A program made the position numbers and the translations under genes. The notes under the pieces are model-generated. The model worked only from the letters and a program-made list of their open reading frames with translations. It did not search any database and was not told the DNA's origin. From an uncultured Acidimicrobiales bacterium (GTDB taxonomy: Bacteria > Actinomycetota > Acidimicrobiia > Acidimicrobiales > SZUA-35), in contig CALHFG010000093.1 of the NCBI GenBank assembly GCA_938029215.1, forward strand, positions 1 to 64,000: a stretch of DNA of 64,000 nucleotides, read 5' to 3'. This document shows positions 44,994 through 53,324 of this stretch, one piece after another (the first letter of the stretch is position 1; each line of letters opens with the position of its first letter).

Positions 44994-45758
44994 ATGACAA
45001 TCAATGAACTGGACCGCAACAGCCCCTTGCCTTTGTGGGCTCAACTCGAAGGAGAGCTGAAGCGTCGGCTCGACGCGGGCGAGTTCGCCGACGGGGCGTT
45101 CCCTACCGACCTTCAGCTCACCGAGGCCTATGGCGTGAGCCGGCACACGGTGCGCGAGGCCATTCGGCATTTGAACAAGACCGGCTTTCTGAAGCGGGAA
45201 CGCGGTCGCGGCACCGTTGTAAATCGTGCTGAGTTCGAACAGTCGCTCGGCACGCTTTACAGCTTGTTCCAATCCGTGGAGTCGAGCGGCGTCGAGCAGA
45301 CCAGTTCGGTGCTGCAGTTGGAAGTTGTGAAGGATTCTGCTGCGGCGGCTCATCTCAGCCTGCCCGAGGATGCAGATCTGGTTCTGCTCGCTCGGCTTCG
45401 TATGGCTGGCGGTGCCCCACTAGCTGTCGATCGGGCGTGGATGCCCGCGAGCATCGGGCACGTCCTGCTGGATCGCGACTGGTCTCACACGGCGCTGTAC
45501 GCAGAGCTGCGAAAGGCGAAGAAACCGGTCCCGAGCCAGGGCTGGGAACGGTTGACCCCAACGATCCCTGGAGCCTCGGACCGCAAGCTGCTTGGCCTGC
45601 GCAAGGTTGATGCCGCGTTCTATCTGGAACGTCTGGGATGTGACTCGGACAACAAGCCCGTCGAGTGGCGGACAACTGTGATTCGGGGCGACCGGTACCG
45701 CTTCGTCACCGACTGGTCCGCCGGTACCTCTACCGCCCTTCGCCCAAGCGCTTCCTGA
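44994..45758 (+). CDS. GntR/HutC-family regulator with UTRA domain
   Basis: 254 aa. The N-terminal winged helix is LPLWAQLEGELKRRLDAGEF...LTEAYGVSRHTVREAIRHLNKTGFLKRERGRGTVV (GntR type), and residues about 95-245 form a UTRA effector-binding domain (PEDADLVLLARLRMAGGAPLAVDRAWMP). It sits between the transporter halves and the persulfide dioxygenase gene and probably controls them. AATGTACG occurs upstream of this gene and inverted in the promoter of the next one, a candidate recognition element. The effector is unknown; UTRA regulators sensing sulfur compounds are less common than sugar sensors. Confidence 0.88.
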   Translation: MTINELDRNSPLPLWAQLEGELKRRLDAGEFADGAFPTDLQLTEAYGVSRHTVREAIRHLNKTGFLKRERGRGTVVNRAEFEQSLGTLYSLFQSVESSGVEQTSSVLQLEVVKDSAAAAHLSLPEDADLVLLARLRMAGGAPLAVDRAWMPASIGHVLLDRDWSHTALYAELRKAKKPVPSQGWERLTPTIPGASDRKLLGLRKVDAAFYLERLGCDSDNKPVEWRTTVIRGDRYRFVTDWSAGTSTALRPSAS

Positions 45759-45792
45759 GAACCCTGGTTGCCGGGGTTCTGAACGGCAGCGG

Positions 45793-45821
45793 TTGACGTG
45801 AACGACAAATGACCGTACATT
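45793..45821 (+). promoter_or_regulatory. Promoter of the MBL-rhodanese gene
   Basis: -35 TTGACG (45793-45798), 17-bp spacer, -10 TACATT (45816-45821). The inverted AATGTACG-like element overlaps the -10, consistent with repression by the adjacent GntR protein. Confidence 0.6.
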
Positions 45822-45839
45822 TGCACTAAGGGATGTGGC

Positions 45840-47246
45840 GTGTGCCACTCAAACCGCAAAGGCATCGATGTCATGATCTTCGAACAGCACTACTTGGATT
45901 GCCTCTCACAGGCGTCGTATTTCATCGGCGACGAAACGACCGGGCGGGCGATCCTGGTCGATCCGCGCCGCGACATCGAGCCGTATCTTGAAACGGCGTC
46001 GCAGCATGGAATGACGATCGAGATGGTCATCGAAACCCATCTCCATGCTGACTTCCTGTCTGGTCATCTTGAGACCGCTGCGGCGACCGGGGCCACAATC
46101 GCCTTCGGGTCGAAAGCTGAGACCGAGTTCGAGTCACGGAAGCTGGCCCATGGTGAGCGCATCAACCTCGGCGAGGTGGAGCTCGAAATCCGCCACACAC
46201 CGGGTCACACGCCGGAGTCGATCAGCGTCGTCGTTTATGAGAACGCGCAGGATGAGGTGCCGTATGGTGTCTTGACCGGCGACTGCCTCTTCATCGGCGA
46301 CGTCGGTCGGCCGGACCTTCTTTCTTCTGTCGGAGTCACGTCGAACGAGCTCGCCGGCCAGCTCTATGACTCGCTTCACGAGCAGCTGATGACCCTGCCC
46401 GACGAGACCCGGTTGTACCCCGCCCATGGTGCGGGATCGGCATGCGGTAAGAATCTGTCGAGCGACACCGTTTCTACCATCGGTTGCCAACGCAAAGACA
46501 ACTACGCCGTCCAGCCCATGAGCAAAGATGAGTTCATCGAGGTGGTGACCGCGGGCCAAACCGCTCCTCCTGCGTACTTCAGCTTCGAAGCGGTGCTGAA
46601 CAAGCAGAACCACGGCGTCCTCGACCCCACCGAAGCTCCTTCGGTTCTCTCCCTCGAAGACGTACTTCGGCATCAGGCTGAGGGCGCCGTCATCCTCGAT
46701 ACCCGCGAACCTCCAGTGTTCGCCCAGGGTCACCTGCCCGACTCGATCAACGTTGGTCTATCGGGTCGGTTCTCCGAGTTTTCCGGAGGCATCATCTCAC
46801 ACGATGTGCCGATCGTCCTCGTCACCGAGGAAGGGCGCGAGCTCGAGTCTCGCGTTCGACTGGCCCGGATCGGGTTCGACAACGTCGTCGGTGCCCTCGA
46901 TAGGTCCGTCTCGGCGATCGAAGGGTCAACCCTGTCGGTGATGCCACGGGTCGATGTCGAAGGTTTGATCCAGGCTCGAGCCTCGGTGGAAGATCTGCAG
47001 TTGGTCGATGTTCGGCAACCGGGTGAAACCGCCAACGGCACGGTGGAGGGGGCGATCGTGATCCCGCTCACACAGCTCAACACTCGCATCGAAGAACTCG
47101 ACATGGACCGCCCAACGATCGTCTATTGCGCCGGAGGTTTCCGGTCCATGATTGCGGCCAGTCGAATGAAGGAAGCCGGGTTCGCTGACGTCTCTGACCT
47201 CATTGGTGGCTACGGAGCGTGGAGTTCCCAGATGGTCTCGGCCTGA
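45840..47246 (+). CDS. MBL-fold persulfide dioxygenase-like protein with two rhodanese domains (CstB-like)
   Basis: 468 aa. The metallo-beta-lactamase domain (about 12-230) has the iron-site motif THLHADFLSGH, RHTPGHTPES, GDCLFIGDVGRPDL and YPAHGAGSACG. Two rhodanese domains follow: the first (about 275-365) has no cysteine in its catalytic loop (VTEEGRE), the second (about 375-465) has Cys in VYCAGGFRS. This is the CstB/BLH layout that oxidises persulfides to sulfite and forms thiosulfate. GTG 45840 has AAGGGA 6 nt upstream; ATG 45873 (MIFEQHYL) is where many homologues begin and is a real alternative. The gene has its own promoter downstream of the GntR gene. Confidence 0.9.
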   Translation: MCHSNRKGIDVMIFEQHYLDCLSQASYFIGDETTGRAILVDPRRDIEPYLETASQHGMTIEMVIETHLHADFLSGHLETAAATGATIAFGSKAETEFESRKLAHGERINLGEVELEIRHTPGHTPESISVVVYENAQDEVPYGVLTGDCLFIGDVGRPDLLSSVGVTSNELAGQLYDSLHEQLMTLPDETRLYPAHGAGSACGKNLSSDTVSTIGCQRKDNYAVQPMSKDEFIEVVTAGQTAPPAYFSFEAVLNKQNHGVLDPTEAPSVLSLEDVLRHQAEGAVILDTREPPVFAQGHLPDSINVGLSGRFSEFSGGIISHDVPIVLVTEEGRELESRVRLARIGFDNVVGALDRSVSAIEGSTLSVMPRVDVEGLIQARASVEDLQLVDVRQPGETANGTVEGAIVIPLTQLNTRIEELDMDRPTIVYCAGGFRSMIAASRMKEAGFADVSDLIGGYGAWSSQMVSA

Positions 47247-47253
47247 CGGGTCT

Positions 47254-47312
47254 GGGGAACCGGGCCCTTTCTTCACCACGTTCCTCTGGTGAACCCAAAG
47301 GGCTCGGTCCCG
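47254..47312. repeat. Long imperfect inverted repeat (hairpin) after the persulfide dioxygenase gene
   Basis: GGGGAACCGGGCCCTTT...TTCACCA pairs imperfectly with TGGTGAA...AAAGGGCTCGGTCCC around an 8-nt loop. Arms are about 24 nt with small bulges. It probably terminates or insulates transcription before the TAGGGT promoter of the next gene; there is no T-run. Confidence 0.55.
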
Positions 47313-47324
47313 GACGCGTCGCGG

Positions 47325-47330
47325 TAGGGT
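47325..47330 (+). promoter_or_regulatory. -10 box TAGGGT of the redoxin selenoprotein gene
   Basis: TAGGGT ends 6 nt before GTG 47337, so this gene has its own leaderless promoter. Confidence 0.45.
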
Positions 47331-47336
47331 CCAGTT

Positions 47337-48416
47337 GTGCTCACGACCGGTGTCCTTTCTTCCGACCAGCTGGCTTACATGGGCTGGGAATTGAAACCCG
47401 AGGGACTCTGTCGGGCCGACCGTTGCGTGCCACTGCCAGCAGATATTGATCGCTCCGCCCTGCCGGCGGCCGTCGTCGCCGACCGCTTGGGGATGCCCAT
47501 CCTGACCGACCCGAACTCGGGCGTATCGGCGATCGGTCCCGAGGCTGGACAGCCTCCGCTGGCGTCTAACGTTCTACCCCCTCTCACGCTCGCAGACTTT
47601 GAGGGAAACCCGTTCGACCTCACCCAGATGCACGGACGTAAGTCGCTTCTCATGGCGTGGGCGTCGTGGTGAGGCTGCCGTGACAGCCTGCCCGGGTGGC
47701 AGGCACTGAATGAAGAAACCGCCCCGCTTGGCTTGGACATCGTTCCGATCTCGCTCGACATCGACCCCGAGCTGGCGCGTTATTACACCGGCAAGGCGAC
47801 TGCGCTGACCCACCTGATCGATACCGATCACATCACCACCGAGGCGCTCGGCTTCACCAACGTTCCCATGGCGCTCTGGGTCGACGAGCACGGCATCATC
47901 GTGCGCGGCCCCGAAAGCGCATCGGTGGAGCGGTCATCGCTTAAAGATATGGAGATCGACGAGTCATGGCCCGAGCGCCTCAAGAGTCAGCTCTCGGTAG
48001 CGAAGTCGATTCCCTCGAACCCGGACGCGTACCGGGCCGCCGTACTGGACTGGGCCCGAAACGGATCAGCTTCGAAATTTGTGTTGAGCGAAGCCGAGAT
48101 CGTTGGCCGGTTGTCACCTCGGCACCGCGATGAGGCCGAAGCGGTAGCTGCATTCGAGCTTGGCCAGTACCTCTATCACCAGGCGGGCGGTGGAGCCCCA
48201 GGGGTGAGTGCCGCCCGGAGCTGGTGGCAAAGAGCTCACGACCTCGATCCCGACAACTGGACCTACAAGCGGCAAGCCTGGGTTTTGGTAACCACCGCAG
48301 AGGGGCAGCCGCCTGACCTCATGCAGGGACCCAACGATGTGTTTAGCGGCAACTGGCTCGACGATGTGATCGCAAACGGTGGGGGAGAAGCGTATTCGAC
48401 CCCTTCCGGGATCTAG
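47337..48416 (+). CDS. Thioredoxin-fold (redoxin/TlpA-like) protein, probable selenoprotein with in-frame TGA at 47670-47672
   Basis: Reading TGA codon 112 as selenocysteine gives one 359-residue protein. Residues 1-40 hold a small motif with two cysteines (GLCRADRCVPLP). Residues about 75-190 are a thioredoxin-like domain: the active-site strand LLMAWASW, then the TGA, then GCRDSLPGWQALNEE, and later VPISLDID and the cis-proline segment TNVPMALWVDE. Residues about 200-359 are helical and TPR-like (RSWWQRAHDLDPDNWTYKRQAW). The TGA sits exactly where thioredoxin-fold proteins carry the first redox cysteine, giving U-G-C. Frame, composition and codon bias are continuous across it. A hairpin with a G-rich loop lies 13 nt after it. 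An ordinary pipeline would split this into two ORFs or call it a pseudogene. The alternatives are a sequencing error or a fresh nonsense mutation. It follows sulfur-oxidation genes and precedes a dienelactone hydrolase gene. Confidence 0.75.
47686..47704 (+). promoter_or_regulatory. Candidate bacterial SECIS hairpin
   Basis: GCCTGCC-CGGGT-GGCAGGC: a perfect 7-bp stem with a 5-nt loop containing GGG, beginning 13 nt after the TGA. The first loop G is 22 nt downstream of the TGA. A short stem close behind UGA with G in the apical loop is what SelB recognises in known bacterial SECIS elements. Confidence 0.65.
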
Positions 48417-48435
48417 TGCCGGTGGAGATGGACTG

Positions 48436-49095
48436 ATGGGCTTCCTCACCGCCGCTGACGGTCACCGCTTTGATGCCTACGAAGTGCACCCTCCCAGTGC
48501 GACCGCTTCGGTCGTGATCGTGCAGGAGATCTTCGGTGTCAACCCGCATATTCGATCGGTCGTCGACCGATATGCAGCCATGGGGTACCGAACGATTGCG
48601 CCGGCCCTGTTTGACCGCGTGCAGCCAAACACCGAGTTGGAGTACACCAGCGACGGGATTTCCCGGGGTCGTGAAATCCGGGCCGCCATCCAGTGGGACG
48701 ATTCAATGCTCGACGTCGCCGCTGCGGTCGACCGCGTGGCCGAGACAGGTCCCGTCGGGATTGTTGGTTTTTGCTACGGCGGATCGATCGCCTGGCTTGC
48801 GGCGCACAGTCTGGCGGTGTCAGCCGCAGTCGGATACTACGGGGGCCAGATCAACCTGTTCCGTGGAAAGGAACCTCGAGTGCCCGTCCAGCTCCACTTC
48901 GGGGCCAACGATCGCGGGATTCCGCTGGAATCGGTGGCGGAGGTCGCGGCGATGCATCCCGACATCGAGATCCATGTGTACGACGACGCCGATCACGGGT
49001 TCAACTGCGACGCCCGCGCGTCCTACCACCAGCCTTCTGCCGACCTTGCGAGCGGACGTACCCTTCGGTTCCTTAAGGAAGCCGGTGTGGCATAG
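48436..49095 (+). CDS. Dienelactone hydrolase family protein
   Basis: 219 aa from ATG 48436, preceded by GGAG at optimal distance; the track start at 48379 lies inside the preceding gene. The alpha/beta-hydrolase triad is Cys in VGFCYGG, Asp in GANDRGIP and His in DADHGFNC. It hydrolyses dienelactone-like or other activated esters. It begins 19 bp after the redoxin gene and is probably co-transcribed with it, but a biochemical link is not evident. Its 3' end overlaps the convergent histidine kinase gene by 23 bp. Confidence 0.9.
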   Translation: MGFLTAADGHRFDAYEVHPPSATASVVIVQEIFGVNPHIRSVVDRYAAMGYRTIAPALFDRVQPNTELEYTSDGISRGREIRAAIQWDDSMLDVAAAVDRVAETGPVGIVGFCYGGSIAWLAAHSLAVSAAVGYYGGQINLFRGKEPRVPVQLHFGANDRGIPLESVAEVAAMHPDIEIHVYDDADHGFNCDARASYHQPSADLASGRTLRFLKEAGVA

Positions 49096-50167
49096 CGCCC
49101 GTGTCACTGCGTACCCCAAAGGTCAACGTGAACCGAGTTCCGTGATCGTGACCCGGGATCGGGGACACCACGTCTATTCTCCCGTGCGCCTCGGCGACCT
49201 GTTTGACGATTGCGAGTCCGATGCCGGAACCTTCGCCGTCACCGCGGAAATATCGTTCGAAGATGCGGTCCAGCTGACCTTCCCCGATGCCCGGTCCGTA
49301 GTCGGTCACCGAGATGGAAGCCGGTGGGCCGGAGTCAATATCGACGTCGATAGCGCCGTCTGGTGGTGAGAATCGGCTGGCGTTGTCGACCAGGTTGCTC
49401 AGCGCCCTCTCCATGCTCGCGCCATGGATTCCCAGCAGCAGGCGATCCGGTCCGTTCACTCGGACTGGTGTGCCGTTGGACAACATGCGGTGACGTGTGA
49501 CGACACGGTCGACGATCGCAACCAGATCGTTGTCGGTTTGGCGGACCGTGTTCTGGCGGTCGTGGGCGGCGGACAGAAGTTCCTCGACCGTTAGGTTCAG
49601 CCGGGAAATCAGCGCTTCGCCCCGCAGGGTGCTCTCACGGTATTCCTCTAGCGACGGACTCGGATTGCTCAGAATGACCTCGTTGTTGATGGCCAGAGCG
49701 GCCAGCGGCGTGCGCAGTTCGTGACTGGTGTCCTCCACGAGCCGACGCTGAACCTCTGCAGACTCCGCCAGCCGTTGGAGCATTCGGTCGAACCCGTCGG
49801 CGAGAGCCTGGACTTCTCGGGACTCTCCGGTCAGCTCGATTCGTCGGCCCAGCGAGGACTCCTCGATTGCGTTCGTTGCTTCGGTTAGCTGAATCAGCGG
49901 ACGAACGGCTCGGCGCGACCACCACCAGATGCCAGCCACCGCCGCCGCAGCGAGCACGAGCGCAGCCAGGGGAACAACTGCCGGCACCGTGCTCTCGCTG
50001 GTGGTACCCAGCGTTGCGCTGTGGCCAGCCGTGGGTTGTTCGAAGACCTCATCGCTGTTGCTGGCGGCGAAGACCACTCCAAGCAACAACACGAGTGGCA
50101 GCAAGGCCGAGCCGAGTCCCATAAGCAAGAGTTGCTGTCTGAGAGATTGCGTCCGGAAACTTCTCAT
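49073..50167 (-). CDS. Sensor histidine kinase
   Basis: 364 aa. Two membrane helices (LLLMGLGSALLPLVLLLGVVF and VVPLAALVLAAAAVAGIWWW) flank a very short extracytoplasmic loop of about 30 residues. A HAMP domain follows, then the HisKA box VEDTSHELRTPLAAL with the phosphorylated His, and the ATPase domain with N box LSNLVDNASRF, G1 DYGPGIG and G2 GEGSGIGLAIVK. The tiny sensor loop, and the adjacent ABC exporter, resemble intramembrane-sensing kinases that rely on the transporter for detection. It overlaps the response regulator stop by ATGA. Confidence 0.92.
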   Translation of the reverse strand: MRSFRTQSLRQQLLLMGLGSALLPLVLLLGVVFAASNSDEVFEQPTAGHSATLGTTSESTVPAVVPLAALVLAAAAVAGIWWWSRRAVRPLIQLTEATNAIEESSLGRRIELTGESREVQALADGFDRMLQRLAESAEVQRRLVEDTSHELRTPLAALAINNEVILSNPSPSLEEYRESTLRGEALISRLNLTVEELLSAAHDRQNTVRQTDNDLVAIVDRVVTRHRMLSNGTPVRVNGPDRLLLGIHGASMERALSNLVDNASRFSPPDGAIDVDIDSGPPASISVTDYGPGIGEGQLDRIFERYFRGDGEGSGIGLAIVKQVAEAHGRIDVVSPIPGHDHGTRFTLTFGVRSDTGAMPHRLP

Positions 50168-50859
50168 GTCTCCTCCAACGCATCGGGGGCAAGGCGATAG
50201 CCAACTCCCTTTATTGTCTCGATCATTGCGGGAGCTCCTAGCTTTCTTCGCAGTCGGCTCAGGATGACACGGACGCTGCCGGTGAACGCGTCGGCGTTGG
50301 CGTCCCAGCAGTGCTCCAACAGATCTTCGGCCGAGACGACCTGACCGGGCCGGGTGCAGAAATGGAGCAGCACGGCGAATTCTCGCCCGGTCAGATTTAC
50401 TTCTTGGCCGGCCCGTTGAACGTGGTGGGAAACGGGATCGACGGCTAGGTCGCCGACTGTCATTGTGCCCGCCACTGGTTCGCCACGACGAGCGAGGGCT
50501 CGCAGCCTCGCCGCCAGTTCAGCGATCTTGAATGGCTTGATGAGGTAGTCGTCCGCGCCAGCGTCCAGTCCCGCAACTCGATGCTGAACAGCATCTCGTG
50601 CGGTGAGGATAAGGATCCGTTCGGGCCGTTGAAGATCTAGTTCCGGGCTGTTGGGCGACCGGAGTCGCCGACAAAGCTCCAGGCCATCACCATCAGGAAG
50701 TCCAAGATCCAAACAAACAACGTCGTAGCGGGTGGTGAGCAGATGGTCCTCGGCGGCAGCAACCGTCGCCGCGTGATCGACGGCAAGGTGCTCCTGTCTC
50801 AGCCCGATAAGCACCACCTTGGCCAAGTCGGCGTCGTCTTCGACCAACAAAACTCGCAT
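50164..50859 (-). CDS. OmpR/PhoB-family response regulator
   Basis: 231 aa from ATG 50859. The receiver domain starts MRVLLVEDDADLAKVV, with acidic pocket EDD, phospho-acceptor Asp in VVCLDLGLPDGDG and Lys in YLIKPF; the C-terminal winged helix contains NLTGREFAVLLHF and GSVRVILSRLRRKLG. The track extends upstream into the permease gene, which I reject. It is located 14 bp after the permease stop and overlaps the kinase start, so ATPase, permease, regulator and kinase form one operon. Confidence 0.93.
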   Translation of the reverse strand: MRVLLVEDDADLAKVVLIGLRQEHLAVDHAATVAAAEDHLLTTRYDVVCLDLGLPDGDGLELCRRLRSPNSPELDLQRPERILILTARDAVQHRVAGLDAGADDYLIKPFKIAELAARLRALARRGEPVAGTMTVGDLAVDPVSHHVQRAGQEVNLTGREFAVLLHFCTRPGQVVSAEDLLEHCWDANADAFTGSVRVILSRLRRKLGAPAMIETIKGVGYRLAPDALEET

Positions 50860-50873
50860 CGGTATCGAGTTTG

Positions 50874-53324
50874 TCAGAGCATCGCCGGCCCGGACAGGTC
50901 CGAGGCGGACCTGCTCACCGTCCAGCCCACGACGCCAGCGAGCGCCGGGAACAGTACGACCATGCTCACCAGCGTTGACCATGGCACCACAAAGTTGATG
51001 CTGAACTCTTCAGCCGAGAGCAGAGCGATAAGCGGCAGGTAACCGATCGCGACGCCAGCCAACGCTCCACAGCCGGCAAGAATCGCTGCGATCGAAGCCG
51101 CGAGTGAACGGGTGTTTCGAGGGCTGGCACCGATCGCTACAAGCGTCTTCAGGTCACCGGACAGCTCGGCCACAAAGAGCCCCACGGCCGCAAAGGCGAT
51201 GCCAACGCCAATGGTCAATCCGGCCGCGAGGGCTATCTGTCGCAGACCTGAGGAAGGTTGGGGCTCCTGACTGAACTCCAACAAAAGCTCCGGACCCACC
51301 GCAGTGCGGAGCGCAGCCCTTTCTTCAGCCGAAAGCGGGGAGCTCCCCGATACATGCCACCCCAATCCGACCCGTTCGAAGCCGAGATTCCCAACAAGGT
51401 CGGGGGCGATAAGAAGGTCTGGAATGCGCGAGATCTGTGGCCATGCCGGATCCACCGCTATAGGAGCTCCGTCCCCCAGAATGCCGTTGCTCACCATCAC
51501 GAACTCGTCTGACCTTGCGATCGCCGGAGCCGAGCCGAGAAGGTCAGCTTCGATTCCCAGCGCAGTGAGCAATTCAGGACTGCCAATCCAAGAATCCCCG
51601 ACCACATAGCTGATCTCATTCCCGTTGCTATCGAACGTGCCAAAGCCATAGGTGTCACAGACCAAGCACTGGTCGCTCGCCGGACGACCAGACAACACCG
51701 GTTCGACCCCGAGGGTTGGGCCGAGTGCATCGAAATCCCACTGCTCGACGAGCGGATTCGGGGCGACCGCGGCCTCGATCCGGACGAGGGCGAGAGTTGG
51801 ATCCACCTCGAGAACTCGGTGGCGGGCATCGTCCAGTGCCGCTTGGTCGAGTCCGGAAGGGATACGTGATCCACCGTCATCCGCGCCGGGCAGCCACGCG
51901 ATGAAGGTCGACTCTGCAACGTTTGGTCCTTTCGCAGACGCCCGTTCGTCGAGCGCGGTCGTCACCACAGCGATGCCGACCGGTAGTGACAGCGCCAATG
52001 CCAGGGCTGCCACGATTGCGGCCGATCGCCGATTGCTGCGCTCGATCGCTCGGCCCGCCATTCGTGGCACCAGCTGGAACCGTTTGGTCCATCTTCCCGC
52101 CGTGCGAACGATGATCGGAGACGTCAACAAGACTCCGATCGGGGCCAACAACACCCCGAGCAGTGCCAGCAGGGGATTGAGTCGCGCAAACCCGAAGGCC
52201 AGGGCTAGCCCACCGAGGACCGCACCGACGAGACCAACGAACGCGAGGCGTCCAACCGCGGCCGGTTTGGGGCGTTGCGATGTGAGCAGCGCGGCGACGG
52301 GGACTTCCGACAGTGGACGCGCCGGCCATCGCGACGCCAGGCTTGCCACAACAACTGCCAGAACAGCGTTGAACACGACGATCACCCATGGAAGGTCAAA
52401 TTGCACTCTGTGGCCAACCGAGGCTTCCAATCGAGGCAGCAGCACTGCAACGGCGGCCGCCGCAGTCCCAAGTCCGCACACGACCCCAACGATGCCGACA
52501 ATCGCACCAGACAATGTGGCCGCCGATTTCAGCATCTTCGGCGTTGCCCCGGCTGCAGCTAGCAGTCCGTACTGGCGCGATCGACGCTGGGCGATCACCT
52601 GAAATCCTGCGCCCACCAACAACGCCACTTCAACCATGCCAAGTATCGAGATCACCCCAGCTCCTAGCGTCACGGCCGTGCGAACCGACGGTCCATCGGC
52701 CGAGCTAATGCTGACCGCTCCTTCGCTTGGAAGCGGCAGCTGTCGAGGGTCTCCGTCCACGAGAAACTCGAGGCTTCGTTCCGACTCTCGAAGTCCAAAG
52801 CTGTCTAGCGACGTAAGAAACACGAACTCCTGATCGAGGCGGGTTGGATTCTCTACAACACCAACGACGGTTAGCCGCCTGCCGTCGATCGTAAGCCCGT
52901 CTCCGACAGCCGGACCGTCGACTAGGGCTCGGTCCGATAGCGCCACCTCGGTCTCGTCGGTTGGCCATCTGCCGTTGGTGATTTCGGCTAGAGGCGAGGT
53001 GACTTCGTTGAACGGATCCATCACGATGGCTGTGACACGTTGGGCCGAACCATCGACGGCCAGCGTCGCCGATTCCCGTCGACCCCATGCGAACCTGCCT
53101 TTTGTCAGTGCGGCCTCGGTGTCAGCCGGAGAATCCGTCATGACGGCGAATTGGCCGTTTCCGAATTGGCTTTGCGGCGGCTCGGCCAGGTTAAACGCGG
53201 TGACAGAACCGCCGACGGACAGAGCGACGCCGGATGCGACGAGCAGAACGATTACCAGGTACTGCCTCCACTCCCGGCGTAGTGTGCGTTGGTTCATCTT
53301 CCAAAGCAGGGATCGTGCGCTCAT
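50874..53324 (-). CDS. ABC transporter permease, FtsX-like (MacB/LolCE type)
   Basis: 816 aa. An N-terminal helix (QYLVIVLLVASGVALSVG), a large extracytoplasmic domain (about 45-210), three helices with the FtsX signature (LGAGVISILGMVEVALLVGAGFQVIAQRRSRQYGLLAAAGATPK), a further helix block in the middle, a second extracytoplasmic domain, and a final FtsX block (VAELSGDLKTLVAIGASPRNTRSLAASIAAILAG). Such permeases do mechanotransmission or lipid/peptide handling across the membrane instead of classic transport. It overlaps the ATPase stop by 4 bp. With the downstream two-component genes it forms a probable antimicrobial-peptide or envelope-stress module. Confidence 0.88.
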   Translation of the reverse strand: MSARSLLWKMNQRTLRREWRQYLVIVLLVASGVALSVGGSVTAFNLAEPPQSQFGNGQFAVMTDSPADTEAALTKGRFAWGRRESATLAVDGSAQRVTAIVMDPFNEVTSPLAEITNGRWPTDETEVALSDRALVDGPAVGDGLTIDGRRLTVVGVVENPTRLDQEFVFLTSLDSFGLRESERSLEFLVDGDPRQLPLPSEGAVSISSADGPSVRTAVTLGAGVISILGMVEVALLVGAGFQVIAQRRSRQYGLLAAAGATPKMLKSAATLSGAIVGIVGVVCGLGTAAAAVAVLLPRLEASVGHRVQFDLPWVIVVFNAVLAVVVASLASRWPARPLSEVPVAALLTSQRPKPAAVGRLAFVGLVGAVLGGLALAFGFARLNPLLALLGVLLAPIGVLLTSPIIVRTAGRWTKRFQLVPRMAGRAIERSNRRSAAIVAALALALSLPVGIAVVTTALDERASAKGPNVAESTFIAWLPGADDGGSRIPSGLDQAALDDARHRVLEVDPTLALVRIEAAVAPNPLVEQWDFDALGPTLGVEPVLSGRPASDQCLVCDTYGFGTFDSNGNEISYVVGDSWIGSPELLTALGIEADLLGSAPAIARSDEFVMVSNGILGDGAPIAVDPAWPQISRIPDLLIAPDLVGNLGFERVGLGWHVSGSSPLSAEERAALRTAVGPELLLEFSQEPQPSSGLRQIALAAGLTIGVGIAFAAVGLFVAELSGDLKTLVAIGASPRNTRSLAASIAAILAGCGALAGVAIGYLPLIALLSAEEFSINFVVPWSTLVSMVVLFPALAGVVGWTVSRSASDLSGPAML

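Noticed and set aside
47337-47672. Truncated pseudogene of a redoxin
   Set aside because: No frameshift and no second stop; coding character continues to the normal end, and the stop is TGA exactly at a redox Cys with a hairpin behind it. A nonsense mutation remains possible but is less likely.
47733-48416. Independent 227-aa gene starting at a TTG (MDIVPISLDID)
   Set aside because: It is in frame with the 111-aa ORF, lacks a ribosome-binding site, and would start in the middle of a thioredoxin fold after its active-site helix. One gene read through TGA explains both.
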